A stretch of 64,000 nt of DNA, from positions 124,001 to 188,000 of the forward strand of contig CAJQUW010005303.1 in assembly GCA_907163375.1 (NCBI GenBank). Direction: 5' to 3'. The notes beneath the pieces are model-generated. The model was not told the origin of the DNA. It made no database searches and was given only the letters and a program-made list of their open reading frames with translations. Made by a program: the position numbers and the translations under genes. This DNA comes from Prostheceraeus crozeri. Lineage: Eukaryota; Platyhelminthes; Polycladida; Euryleptidae. Below, one piece after another: positions 12,478-25,289 of the stretch (the stretch's first letter is position 1; the number at the start of each line of letters is the position of its first letter).

Positions 12478-12481
12478 TCAA

Positions 12482-12980
12482 GTCTAATAAAATTTATCAA
12501 CATGCACATCCAATTACTCACGCATTATCATGCAATGAGTATACGTAAGTCACTCCAATTTCATTTTATCATCCAAATTGATAATAAGCTATAATGCGAC
12601 TTGTAAAGTACATGTACGTAGGCCCATGTGGCTTGTCTAAATTGAAATAGAAATTCAAAATCATTAATTAGTCCATTCAAGCGGTAATGGTGAATCATTG
12701 TTGCAATTAATTGCTTGATAGTACCAACTAACTATGATCTATTGATGGCCGTCATCAAATAATTTGCATCTCATCAAACAATTGCAGACTGCTCCCATCA
12801 AACAATTGCAACTAATTGATTGCTTCCAGCTGTAATCAAAAACAATTGATTGATTGCACAACATTTATTGCAATTGAACTTTGATAACCCCTGGTGCACA
12901 CCCTTTAGGCTTTAATGATCGAACAGAACCGTCTGCATCGTTGCCTCAATACGATGTGTAGCCTTACTTAAATGCAAGTC
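12482..12980. repeat. Cluster of TCAAA(C/T)AATTGCA words
   Basis: Between about 12,695 and 12,880 the words CAATTGCA, TGCAATT and TCAAACAATTGC recur several times in both orientations. This gives a cryptic, partly palindromic repeat. Related words occur near 31,100-31,180. It may be a worn MITE, but no ends or duplications can be placed. Confidence 0.3.
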
Positions 12981-13590
12981 AGGACAGCAGGTGGGTGGAG
13001 CAGGCAAAGGGAAATCGTTCGCAGTTAAAGCATGGGGAACGAGAAGACCAGTTTCTCGTTACTTCAAAGTTACCGGTGGACGGTAGGAAAATCTGAGGGG
13101 CCAAAAGCAGAAGGCGGTGCAAAGAAATTGGAAAAGACGCTAATGAGAGAGAAGGAAAGTGAGAAAAACAAGAAAAAGGAGAGCAAGAGGCATCAAGACG
13201 AAGCAGCAAATATAGAAGAAGGAAAGGAGAGAGAAGGAGAGCTGACAGATCACATCACAGAGCAAAAGGCAAGCGTCTCACGAAGAACCAATATTCCAAC
13301 TGGGACAGGGTCTCATTGCTCTTGCGATTTTGAGTGACAGTGACCATCCCGAATGGTCCAAAAATGATTATATTTATGTTGAATATGCGCTTGAGAAATT
13401 TGTGTTGAAGGGTAGGATTCAACCAACTATACTTCTCAGAAGTGGTGAAATTTTCCAACTTCACGAATGCTTACACCATCAGAAAGACGACTCGCTATCG
13501 ATAGTTGCTGCATATTTTTGGCGGGGAGATTTTTACCGGACATCAAATAGCTTTGAGCCGAAGATTTTGATTGATCCAGATCAATAGCAT
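12981..13590 (+). pseudogene. Orphan coding-like segment: charged Lys/Glu region then a compact domain
   Basis: Two overlapping plus-strand frames look like protein. Positions 13,032-13,337 read as a Lys/Glu-rich, probably disordered chain. Another frame, open from 13,243 to a stop at 13,587, gives about 115 residues containing FQLGQGLIALAILSDSDHPE, EWSKNDYIYVEYALEKFVL and SIVAAYFWRGDFYRTS, with a composition typical of a folded domain. The two are not in the same frame, so this is either two exons of a gene I cannot join or a decayed copy. I do not recognise the family. An origin in an old transposon gene is possible. Confidence 0.35.
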
Positions 13591-14930
13591 TGTATAATCT
13601 TTTTACGTCATCAATGAGACAAAAAGGAGTTTACCAGGTGAAGAAAATTCTCTTCGCCGACTGTACTGTATATCTGGATTTTTCCATTACTTTCATTAGC
13701 ATTCAAAAATATGTCCAGTAAATATATTATTTGACTTTGTACTATTAATGTGCTTGAATATGAATATTCGCATTTTCCTGTTTCGAAGTTTCAATAGAAT
13801 GTACTTGTGCTTGCATTTTCACTTTGGCATTCTGGAAGAATTGTATCCATATTTGCATTGACCCTTTTCAAAGCCTGGTGCTTATGAATTTCATGATGCA
13901 TCTCTTTATATTGGATGTCAAAGACAGAATCCTTGTAGAATATGAATTCAAAAATTTTCACGATTTTCATGTGTTCTTTCTAGCAGTAGATGATCCTTCT
14001 TTTACAGATCTTACAGAATTTTACTTTGGATGGTTGAAGTGAATTGCTTCCCACATAACTTTTCTGCTATTCAAATATATATCAATCAATCCTTTCTTCA
14101 GAAATGTGAATGAAAAGATCCTACTGAATAAAAATTAAAAAATAAAAAAAATCCTTTGTTCATCAAATATTATTAAACGCATTCGCCTCATTCGTATTCT
14201 GGTAAAACAAGAGTATGCGAATATTTCTAAATAAGCAAGTGGATGAAATATGCTAAAATGAAGCTCTATGTACAGAAAGAATAAAAGAAATTGATAATAA
14301 GTGAAAATAATGATAAAGCACAGCCCCTCTGACTTTTGTGAAGAATCAGCAGTGGCAGACACCACTAACCCGCTAAAGCACTATATTAGCTCCATTAGCG
14401 CAGCTAAATTGATCCGCAACTTTCCGCTATATATCGCATAAAGCTGATGTTCGTGCATCATTGCTCATCAGTCTGATGTCAGGTCCCGATGATATTGCAC
14501 TAGAATTAATATAGCTTATTACATGACGGTAGTACAGTCTACATAAATGAAATGGTTGTGTGAGGGCGCTTTTAAAAAAATTAAACGATTTTTTAATTTC
14601 GAGCAAGCATGTATGCCTAGGCTTGTGCATTCTATAAACTCTAATAAATTCTTTGTAACCTGTTGAATACCTAAGTTTTCAATGAAATGTTCGGAAATCA
14701 TTTTTTAAATCAAAATTATTATACAAATTCTTAACAATTCGACGCACGGTTATAACGGAATAAGAAAAGTTATCAAAAGTTATTTGAACAGAATAATTAT
14801 TTCACCGGTCTGGCCGCCTTAGCAGCATCATTAACAAAGGTAAATTTAAAGTTCAAGTTCAAGTCGTATTTCATAGTCAAGATATCTCTCTCAAATATAT
14901 AGTTGCTAAAAGTAGAAATCTTGTAGGCTG
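13591..14930. other. No recognisable feature
   Basis: AT-rich sequence. A 72-codon frame at 13,824-14,042 is rich in Phe and His but lacks recognisable motifs. Confidence 0.35.
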
Positions 14931-14934
14931 GAAA

Positions 14935-15650
14935 TTAATGACATAAGGTACTATGATATCGATAATCCAGGCACATTGAGTGAACAAATCCTTGTTTTGC
15001 ATGAATTAATTCCTCATTGTTTGGGTATCTCTTTTCTATTGATTCGGCTATTCGTCGTGTAAATGTATCTTTGTACACTTTGATGATATTCATTTTGAAT
15101 TTCGTCATTTTGTTTCTTGAGTTATTAGTTTTCCGTTGTAATTGTTGCATGCGTTATTTACCTCTGATCTTGCCATTTCATGAAGTTTCACCAATGCATA
15201 TTGAGTCACATTCTTCACATTTTATTTCATAAGTAGCTCCATTTTTGTTACAAAGACCCTTGCCTCCTGATTGGCATATCGGACAGATCGATCTTTTACA
15301 TCTTTGACTTTTCAACGGATTTGATTTCTGTAATTTTTTAAAAGTACCAGCTTACTCAACAGTTTTCATTTTCATTTTACATTTGCATATTACATGTTCC
15401 ATGACATTTTTTAACTCGGAATTTGGTGATGATGGCCCAAATAAGACAGAATCAAAGTTTTCTTTTCTGAACCACATTAGCTTTTTACATTCTTTGTTTT
15501 TCAATATTTCATGTCGTCTCCAGCTTCTTGATCTATTGATTGGCTGATTACATAATTCGAATATCTTTACAATTTCATCATATGGTTTTAATGCTGAGAG
15601 AATCAATTATACTCTGAACTTTTGTGAATAACCGGAAGCCTGGATCTTCC
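14935..15650 (-). pseudogene. Penelope-like retroelement fragment: linker and GIY-YIG endonuclease
   Basis: Read on the minus strand, 15,606-15,352 ends with FGPSSPNSELKNVMEHV, the linker that typically follows the reverse transcriptase in Penelope-like elements. Next come a Cys-rich stretch (CKRSICPICQ) and ATYEIKCEECDSICIGET, which match the zinc-finger-like region and the start of a GIY-YIG nuclease (Tyr and IGET motif). Then 15,150-14,935 gives KFKMNIIKVYKDTFTRRIAE, the familiar downstream portion. The frame changes between the parts, and the reverse transcriptase itself is missing, so this is a 5'-truncated, inactive copy. Confidence 0.75.
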
Positions 15651-15699
15651 TTGAGGCTTTATCTTCCTTATTTTCGAAGATAAACATCAATTTAAAAAA

Positions 15700-16200
15700 A
15701 CAAAGCAGAAAGCAGATAGATGAGAGAGAGAGAGAAAGCAAAGAGGTTCAGAGACGTGAGACGAGAAAAGAAATAGAAGAGGAATATAAAGATGGGAATT
15801 GAAGAGAAATCGAAGAATGCGAAATAGGACTAGAAAAAGAAGAACTGATATGGAAAGGGAAGACTCAGAAGTAGATAAAGGAGAGAAATGAGAAGACAGA
15901 GTAGAGGAGAAAGAAAATGAAGAGAAATCAGGAGAGAGTAAAAGAGAAGTGAGGAGAGAGAAGAGATGGAAGAAGAAGAGAAATGATGAATTGGAACAAG
16001 AGAAAAAAATGAAGAGAAGTGGGGAGGAAGAGGAGGAAGAAAATAAATGAGAGAAGAAGAGAAGTGAGGAGAAAGAGAAGAGGAGGAAAAAAGAGGAGAA
16101 ATTGGCCTATGACAGAGAAAAAGAAGAAGAAAAAGTATCAAGAGAATCGAGGAGAGAGACAAAGTTAGTGAGAGAGCGAGATAAAAGAGATTGGAGATGA
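15700..16200. repeat. Purine-rich (GA) low-complexity tract
   Basis: About 500 bp of almost pure purine on the plus strand, built from variants of GAGAGAAG, GAAGAAGAG and GAGGAGAAAG. It could form triplex (H-DNA) structure. The long minus-strand frame across it (15,830-16,216; Ser/Leu/Phe repeats) is a composition artefact, not a gene. Confidence 0.85.
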
Positions 16201-19200
16201 AAAAAGTTAGTCCCAAAACTTAGTGCAATTAAGTGGAAATCATTCATCAGAGCGCGAACGTCATTTCTTAATTTGTCGTAGTTGTGGTTCATTGATCATG
16301 CTTGTGTTCACACTTGGATGTTACATTGACGTCATACACATGCGGTCATTCTGACGTCCTTGATGGTAGGTGACTGATGGACTATGACATCCAATGGCGT
16401 CTTCCCCGTACGTGCGAGGCCTTTGGCGCATTCTCAAAAATTATTTACCAACAATTATAAAAATGAAAAGTGTCATCATTCATTTAAATTCGATAGCTTC
16501 TCGTGATAGCTGTGCACAGCTTTCCGTCTCAAAATCAGACGCTCAACCTTGCTTGACTCACAGCTGTTTTCTTCGAACAATTAGATGCACAAGCTTGTCG
16601 TGTGTTCAGACGGAGCACTGATGTTCAGACAGCAAAAGAGAGTTGTGTGCGTGTGAGGCACTAAGCGCACGCGCCCGCGCCAATATTGGCTTTCCCGATA
16701 GATGTGATTCTTTGCCTTCTCCAATTTTCGCAATGAAATTCTACACAATTCTTGATCGAGGCGCGGTGCCTAAATATAGTAAGGGAAGCGCAACCCAATT
16801 GTTCCCAGCTTCGCTTACTGTGAGAGAAGCCACTACGTCAACAGTAGCAGATGGATGACGTTCAGACAAGACTGCGATCAGATGATAAGCGTTCTCCAAT
16901 GAATGCAGAGTAATGCATCTGACTCGAACACCCAGATTCGGTAGAATTCCATAATTTGTTTTTACGTGATTGATGTGATGCTATGTTTAGTACTGCAGAT
17001 GAGATCATAACCACGCCTTTCGTCCCAAGGGAATATGCTGAAAAGATGACAGTCGTCAAGCAAGGTAGGCCAACACCTGATATGAAATTGAAAGTGCTCA
17101 CACACAAAGAAATAAGAAATACACAAGACATTTTAATGCATCAAAATTTCAAACATGTGAGTGACTGACCGGCCGTCAGAAACACAATAAACCGTTGGCC
17201 TTGCCTCATTTTTTCTCGAGAAAATGTGGTCTGGACAGAGAGGGGATATAGTGATCTCAGCTCCTTGAGTAAGGCGGTTAAGCTACATGAGCAATCTTTT
17301 CTCATGTGCACTTTCACTTGACCTTAAAAAATGTTCGGAAAATTGTTCTTAAAAATTCAGCTTTTATGAAAATTAATGTTGTAACATAAAAGTGCTTTGT
17401 ATAGAAATAGTATCCCAATGCTGTGTGAAGGCCTATGGTCAGGGAGCACGCGACGCCACTGATGACATCCCCTTCTGGTCACAGACGTCTCAGACGCATG
17501 GTGACGTCAATGGGACGTCACAATTGTTTACTGGGTCATCATTTTAGGCATATGGCCTGCTGCTTGTGTCCACTGTCCATGGCAATTAAGGGGTGCAATT
17601 TAGTATTATAGTATTACTCTCAATTGTTCTAGGGTCAAGACAGCACGCTTTAAAAAATTGTGAAAAATTTCTTATTTCTTGGATGCAAATGTACATTATT
17701 ATACAGAGCACGACACTTCGTCTTACGCCTTACTCAAGTCATGCGTGATTCAACTGACACGCTAAGAAGATTGGCGTACATCTTTGTTAACCGACGACTT
17801 GCACATACTACTGAACACTTTTGCTCGTCATTTTCATTATTGCTGGAGCTTGAGCTGTTATTGTCGTCTTTAGTAGATTCTGTTATGGCCGCCTCTGCGA
17901 CATTCTCCATGTGTCATTATGTTATGATGCTTTTACAGCCAAATGCGCAGAAATCTAAGGGCAAATTCTAAGGTCATTTGACACGCATCCAAAATGGCAT
18001 CTGTTAGAATTGAGATTTTAAAGTCGCTTTAACTTCACTTGTTTCAGCCTAATGGCTGTTGCCGCAACGATTGGTAGATAGCTCCCCAAATGGGACCTGG
18101 TCCTCTCCGTGAACTTTATTTAATTCTTTGGATACAGCAGACATCACCAGAGTCCATTCCTCCAGAAATTCAATTGTGAATCTATAAAAGTCTGTTATTG
18201 GGCCATCATACGTACAGCTCCTTGCTTTTCCCGAGCACCCCGTTGAGAGCCAAAAGTGAGTCGCAAGTAGAGTTCCACTTTGCTTGATTTGTGATGACTA
18301 ACCGCCTTTGCAATCTCTCTAAAAGAGTGTCAATATCTTGCGTACTTCGACATTGTAGGTTCCATATTGCATGCGCCTTAGACATCGATCACAGAATGAT
18401 GAAGCTCTATTTTAAGGTGATAGAAATGATAGTATTTCTTCATGTATTGTAGTGTCTTTCTAAAAATCTCCAGATTTCGAGATCAGAATATCCAAATCTT
18501 GAGAATTCGAAAACAAGATTTCGCATTTAGCTGAGTTGATTAGCGGAACTTGAAAAAAACGAATCGCTAGTAAGTCGGCTAATTTTTTATGAGTTAGCGG
18601 AAATGCTAATAAGTCCCTCATGCAGCAAAAAGAGGACTTGTACCCACCCGACTCAATTGGTACCAATCAGATATCATTTCGAGAAAAATTGATCCACTAG
18701 AATCGTAAAGGTAATAAATATTTTAATATATCCTTTTCAACGTCATTAGATGACTAACATGATAACAAAGTTTGTTTATCACTGCTCCTTTTTGAATATT
18801 CATTGTACACTGTACTACAATATTATTTACTTTTCTTACTATTACAAAGCATTAATTATATTATGTCATAATCACATATCGATACATTATGCGTTTATTC
18901 GGCACATGATTTATTATGTTTGCAACTGAAATTTTATCACTGTCTCAGCGCAGCAAAGTGCCTCTAGGCAGCTAGAATATGTACGGATAAATAATTTCAA
19001 TGAAACTCAAAATTATTACACAAAAAATGAAAAACAGAATGGCTCACAGCTTGATGCTAGCTAGTTTAATGGCGATATTTCATACGATTTTTTTTGTCAA
19101 ATTACTGGTGTTCATTGGATTTGATTCTTGGTCATTTTTGATGTCACGTATACACACTGTAAATAATAATCCATAAAATAATAATTTCTGCAAAAATGAA

Positions 19201-21680
19201 TTCAATAAAATACATCGAAATAGCACTGACATGCGAGTATAATAATAATTAAAATGGTTCATATTGATTTACAATTATTATCATTAGGTTATGTTATTTG
19301 GCTAGGCTATATAGTTTGCTACATAAATAAAGGAGAAAATGTCATTAAATAACATTAGAGGCATCTTAAACTTAGAGCAGACTGAGATGCAAAAGTCTGC
19401 AATACCTTCAATCGCACAGAACCTTGACACGGATAATTAAAATAAAAGCAAATCAACGCCCAATAGAGTAATTGTCAGAAACCAAGCAGATGTAAGTTAA
19501 AACGTCAGAAAATTACGGAAAAATGATAGCACTAAAACTGAAAGCATAAAAATTAGAAAAGAGAGTAAATTAGTCAGGCAAAGAGCAAAAAAGCAAATAT
19601 AGAATTAAAAAATATACAATGATATCGTAAACACAAAAGCAGTGAAGTAAGCAGTAATTCAAATATAGATAAATGATGAATCTCGAACAATGAAATTAAT
19701 AAATAACAAAATACAAGTAAATGCAACTGAAATCAAATAAAAATAAATAAGCAAAAAATTAAAGTACCAAAAAATGCAAAATAATAATGATGTTTACACA
19801 CAGGACGGAGCAAAGTCACCGTTAGCAAAGAATGACCTTCATCGTGTGGTGCGATATTGACTGCCCACATTATTAGTCATCGCAACGTTAATCAATCTAT
19901 TGTTAGGCCCCTCGAATTTTCCATGTGAGAGAGAGAAACTGAATAATTAGACTGTGATCAGACCCAAGCGATAGAAGCACTTCTAAGTTGGCCATTTTCA
20001 ATGTCTCTCTGGTTTTGATAAATGTCTACAACAATTATTCAATCTTATACTAAACATGCATATGAATAGACACATTGCCTTATTGTTGCTGAATCTGATG
20101 ATAGGTTATAATGTCAAATACAAGCCTGACTTCAAGATCTGCGATACATTTTTCAGTCTACATAATTGAATTTGCAATTACCTTGTCAATACAACGAACT
20201 GTCGCAATAGATTTTTCGCTGCAATGAGTTCAATTTATCATTCAACTCAGTGGTGCAAGCGAGTGGTGCAATATTCATCACAGGTTATCAGAAATTTCCA
20301 TGTTTACAGAACAATGTGCAAATACATAGATTCTCACATATTTCCTTATGTTCTTATCTTTCATTATAGATTAAGTACCGGTATGTAAATATTCTGAAGT
20401 GTCACGAAGACGACAATAACAGTAAAAATAATCGCATATTTCCAAAAATCGATGTCTCTGTAATAATAATTGTGAGAAAAAATAATACATGAATAAGAAG
20501 TGCATTTGTTGAATAAAGTCATAACAAATTTATACCACTTAGTAAAAGTTACTGTGAACAAAATCCAAGATTGAAGAATTTTGGCATGGTTAAACACTGA
20601 TTAGAGAAATGACGAACTCCATTCTCCTTATAGTAAAACTTTCCTTTATTTTCATTTTCGGTGCGGTGTTATGCTCATAGAGTTACGTATGCTTTCCTGT
20701 TTCCACTTGCATATTTTACTGACCGGAAATTATTTTCAATAAATGTACTGCTGAGTTCTCATGAGAAAATTAACTTAACATGCTTATTGCATCTCTAAAA
20801 TTTACTCCACGGTAGATGCGCATGAATGAGTGTGAGATAGCCTGGTCTGCAGAATGCTCGCAACATCAACAACATATTATGGTCGCAAACAAGGCAGCTT
20901 GCGAAATGGCGGCTTTTCATGGCTGATTCATTTTTCAGCTGATGATGAAGCCAAGCAGTTAATAATTTTATTATATGACACACATATTTCTGCATGATGA
21001 CAAATGCTCACTTTGTTCCATATTGAAGATCTCATCATAATGAAGATCAACAAGAGGTTGATCCAAGTGACTTTGTCTATTTGTGAGCATGATCAGTTTT
21101 AATTTGTATTGAATTACGTCACATATAATTTTATATTTTAAGGTTAATATTCACCCTACGTGCTTCTGTTCCATGTTAATGCTCTCACACAATGAATTTT
21201 ATCACATCATGATCACTCTGTAAATTTGTAAACAAAGATATCACGCGTGTTTTATAAAGGATCGAAAACTTTGTTGCATGCATTACCAACACTTGGTCAT
21301 AAGTGCACTTGTGGTTGTTGCGTTGCGCTTTCTGCTGTACTTCACAAAAACATCTATGACTTGCGACGCTTTCGAGAAAGACACTCTTTGTCATTGTGTC
21401 TTCAGACGGCAGCATTTACTGATGCCCTCTGAAAGACGAAATATCAGTAGTGCATTAAAAAGTAGCATGCAGTGAATGCCCGCAGAGATACTAACTTGAT
21501 GCGCTAGCTGGTATACTCAAAATGATTGTGAGTGTATAGCTGCATATTAAATAGAGAATTGTGTTGGAGGCCTGCTGATGACTTCCTGAGCATCTGAGAT
21601 ATTGGAAGAAATTGTCGCTATTAATTAACAACAATGAGATTAAATACACGATAGATCAGATTGCCATGCAAAAGATGTGC
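16201..21680. other. Long stretch without a supported gene
   Basis: Mostly AT-rich sequence with no clear gene. Two things are worth noting. CRE-like GACGTCA words cluster near 16,330 and 17,500. At 17,738-17,910 the minus strand reads as an acidic, Ser/Asn-rich chain (ENVAEAAITESTKDDNNSSS) that could be an exon or decayed coding sequence, but nothing supports splice sites. From 18,700 to 19,800 the DNA is extremely AT-rich. Confidence 0.35.
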
Positions 21681-21749
21681 GGCTGGTAGGATTCAAAACT
21701 ACGACCAAGGTTGACTAGACCTGTGCTCTGACCAACTGAGCTAAGAGCC
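21681..21749 (-). repeat. tRNA-Thr-like sequence, probably a SINE head
   Basis: Read on the minus strand, it has a clear A-box region (TTAGCTCAGTTGGTCAGAGC) and a B-box-like GTTTTGAATCC. The anticodon stem-loop has an AGT anticodon, and the T-arm stem has one mismatch. The acceptor stem pairs only in its outer four positions and the 3' part is short. I therefore read it as a tRNA-derived SINE or tRNA pseudogene rather than a working tRNA gene. The sequence continues 3' (toward lower coordinates) without a clear tail. Confidence 0.55.
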
Positions 21750-24287
21750 ACTTACTCGACTCTTTCAATTGGCAGGATCAAACCCTCACCACCACACATC
21801 AGTAAAGCATATTCCCACTTTTTTTCAGCTCAGGATTCAATTCAATATTTAAATATTCAATTTCCCAATTTACAGTATTCAGAAAACCACGACTATCTCG
21901 TAAACAAAAGCGCATTCCTTTCTCGTCCAAGATGCGATTTGAATTATTAATCATCTTTTACAATTTCCTTATCAATCAAGATTTTGCTATCATAGAATCT
22001 GTTGGTACCAGTAAAAGATTAGCCAAATGGCAATCAACTTTGATTTATCCCGAAGAGTTTTAGATGCACGAATGCCCTAACAGCCATTCACCTAACCCTT
22101 GCACAGAATGTTTCTTCAGATCCATCAAATCATGCTAGACATAAGTAACCAACCTTTGACTCTGTAATTCATTCCAAACTCCACGAATGATTATTTGATT
22201 ATCGTTTAAGCATAATTATCGTTTTAGGTAAGTTTCTCTCTGACGAACTGTCATGGAACAAGCAAGTCTGTAAGAAGCAATTGAAAAGTTTTGAAAGTTT
22301 TTATTTTTATCAAAAGGCTTAGCAGAAGTCCTGATTCCTTTGGTTTGAAAGGATATCAAGGTCTGGTCATGGATAAGTCTAGTGTATGGAATGTACATGT
22401 ATTCTTTATAGGCTTCCTCAAAGTCATTCTGCAATGAGTGACATCAGTCAGCACTTACTAACAAACTCGATCGATTTCACCTTATTGCCAAAAGATGGAC
22501 AAAGACAAATGAGAAATCGTGTCTGTGCTACTTGACAAACAGTAAACTCATTCACGAAATTGCTTGTGTAGCAGGACCACACATCCCTCGTTTTGCTTTT
22601 TTCTCGTTGAGGGAAGCTCGGAATTGCATCAGACACTCAAGAGCTCTTCTCCCACTGCCCCTAAAATCTGCACTATCACGAAATTTCTTGTAAAATATTC
22701 CTCATTTTCGTGATCATGTTATGTTCAGATGTTTGCCTGTTAAGTGCTGCTTTTGAGCTGATCAATAAAGAATCACTAGCATTTCTCAAATGTGATCGTA
22801 GAATGGCATCCAGGCTGTTGACAAACTGGTAAGCCCTACAGTTGTAAGGTAAAAAAGATATCCATCTGTATTATTCGTTCACAGGATTCACTATTCCAAG
22901 TGGTGAATATTTTAAACTAGGTAAAAATGACGAGGTGAATAAATATTGAAAATGAATTAGTGACTGGAATTATTTTGTCAGATAGTTGACATAAATTTGA
23001 ATGCAATATTAAGATTTTTGACGATGCGGCTTGACTAGAAATTTTGCTCATTCAAAATAGCAAAACCGATCAATATCTATGATAGGATATTCAAACAGTC
23101 TGCTTCAATGAATGCTGAGGAAGCAGGGATAAAGTTGTCCTTTTCAATCTGTTCAACCAATCAAGTGTCAGCGCTGACTGTCCGATTTGCGTGTTCTATT
23201 CGTACCTGAGCATTTCCACGCAAATGACAACTTTTTGCAAAAATAATAAAAATTAGATTAGACGGTATCTGTTCACTGAAATATTATGTTGATGCCCTAT
23301 ATTTTGCGGCATTGAAGTTAGTTCATGAAATAAGTTGGTTGAATTACTCATTAAGCAGAAAAATACTCATCATTATTTTATTCATTTTTATTCCCTTTAA
23401 AATGCGATATTTTTAGAACGTAATATTGACATGATATCTGTTTGGCTATCGCTGTTTGATATATTTTCTACATTTGAATTGAAGTTTTCTTGAAAACTTG
23501 AAATTTGATAATGTCATTCTCATGAACGATGAAATGATAAGATAAATACACGTATATAGTTTTATAATCATCATAAGACGACGCTTCGATGCTAGCTGTT
23601 TTTATTCCACTGAAAAATCTTGAGATGCAAATTTTTCATGTAGATATCATAAAAAATAATTTGCGCGTCTCGAACATTCCTAATGTGTTTAATAATGAAA
23701 GTAAAAGCAATTGAAATATAGAGAAAATAAGCTTATTACTTCCTACATGTAACATATTCCTCTACCGGCAAATGTGTCCATCACAACAGACAACTGTGAT
23801 ATATTTGGCATTACTTTTGATGAGTGGATCCATCAAACGTTAAAAATTAAGTGAGCGACTTTGTAATACAAGTAGCATCAACCAATTACGGTTCAATAAT
23901 AGAAGAAGCATTAAATTCAATAGGCCTACGATGTTCAGCACTGTCAATGAGAATCACATCAGGCTATGCTAAATAGTAAATGATAGCGCTATAGGCCTAC
24001 ATGTGGGCTATGATTAAACAATTAGCAATGTCAAAAGTTCAAAAGTGCCTGAATTTCTTTCCGGATTTTAAAACGTTTCCACAATGTCAAAATCATGGCA
24101 AAGGACTTGGTCATGAGCTAGAAAAATTCAAGGTCTTCCGTGAATTCAAATGAAGGATTTTACTTGAGTCCATGGTTCCAGTTCCTTTTGAAGGCATCAA
24201 TTGTTGATATAGTCAGGCAAAGTTGACACTGGAAATGCTCCATCAACAAAAGTAGTCTTAGAGCCCGCAATTTGCCATATATGTAAT
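21750..24287. other. No recognisable gene; one dispersed-repeat fragment
   Basis: Around 21,826-21,895 the sequence resembles part of the composite palindromic repeat at 31,255-32,490 (shared run CAATATTTAA...ATTTACA). Otherwise AT-rich, with no supported gene or RNA. Confidence 0.35.
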
Positions 24288-24506
24288 GTGGTTGGTGATT
24301 GGGTGGTTGTGGCAAAGGCCTACATTGATGGTTGGTATCCCGGAATAGTTACTTCTGTGGATTCAACGAAATTCCACACACTTTTAGTGCGGTATATGAA
24401 AAATGTCGGAGTATATCGTTTCCGATTTCCTTCCATTGATGATATCGACGAGATAGATGATCGGCAAACTCCTTCCAAATTGATTGACGGAATGATACTG
24501 ATTTGA
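24288..24506 (+). pseudogene. Fragment of a Tudor-like C-terminal domain found in transposon-type proteins
   Basis: The 72-codon frame reads VGDWVVVAKAYIDGWYPGIV, then VRYMKNVGVYRFRFPSIDDI, and ends DGMILI. The pattern GDWVxV...WYPGxV...VxxM...G...RFxxPS is a small beta-barrel-like domain that I recall from the C-termini of invertebrate hypothetical and transposon-linked proteins. No upstream exon is recognisable, and the frame ends soon after the domain as it would in such proteins. It is probably the 3' end of a dead element; a short exon of a host gene cannot be excluded. Confidence 0.4.
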
Positions 24507-24688
24507 GGACAAACTTTCCATCTAATTGACAGTGACTATGCTGCCGCAAGCGCTCTTTTCATGACCTGTAGTGCTTGAAGTCAAAGTTTTGCGTTGCAGA
24601 AGATTATCAACATCTTTATAGCTGAGATTATCTCTGAGAAATTGATATTTTTTTGCCATAAGAGGACGATTCCTTTTCTGATGCTAAT

Positions 24689-24723
<35 letters not shown>

Positions 24724-25289
24724 TAAGTGACTCATAATTGGCTGAAATTGATCATTTTCGTCATTAAATGTGTGATGTTAAAGTTTAGATTCAATAACTC
24801 ATTGCAACTCGAAGAAAAATGAATGAGACTCACATGCACTTTTGAGGTTGACTTTTGCATCATAAGAGAACGTTTGGCAAACACTGTTGCTAGACCTATA
24901 TAAATAGGCTTCCAAAAAATTAGCCCCATGGACATGTGCATGTTAATTCAACCTAGCTATGCAGCAATAACTATTCCAAAGCTATCAATTAATTCCTAGT
25001 TATAATCAATTTAAGAATGCAAAATTCTTAAATAAGAACATAAGACGACGCATGGAAATGCTCACCTACATGTTTCCAAATGCATTCGGTCATCCGCAAA
25101 ACAGCCTTTGAAACGCACATCTGCGCTCGTACACCTATCACATTTCCTTGTTTTATTTTGACTTCAGCCGACTTTCATAAAATTGGCCTACCATTCTATA
25201 GCAACTTTTTAGTAGTACGACCTAAACTTTCCACTCACACGTCACAGCTCCAAAGTCTACGGGATACAGGAACTTCGAAACAAAAAAAT
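24507..25289. other. Spacer with an (AT)n microsatellite
   Basis: A perfect AT dinucleotide run of about 14 units lies at 24,693-24,720. The rest shows nothing recognisable. Confidence 0.7.

Noticed and set aside
15830-16216. 128-codon minus-strand frame rich in Ser, Leu and Phe
   Set aside because: It is the complement of the purine-rich tract; absence of stops follows from composition.
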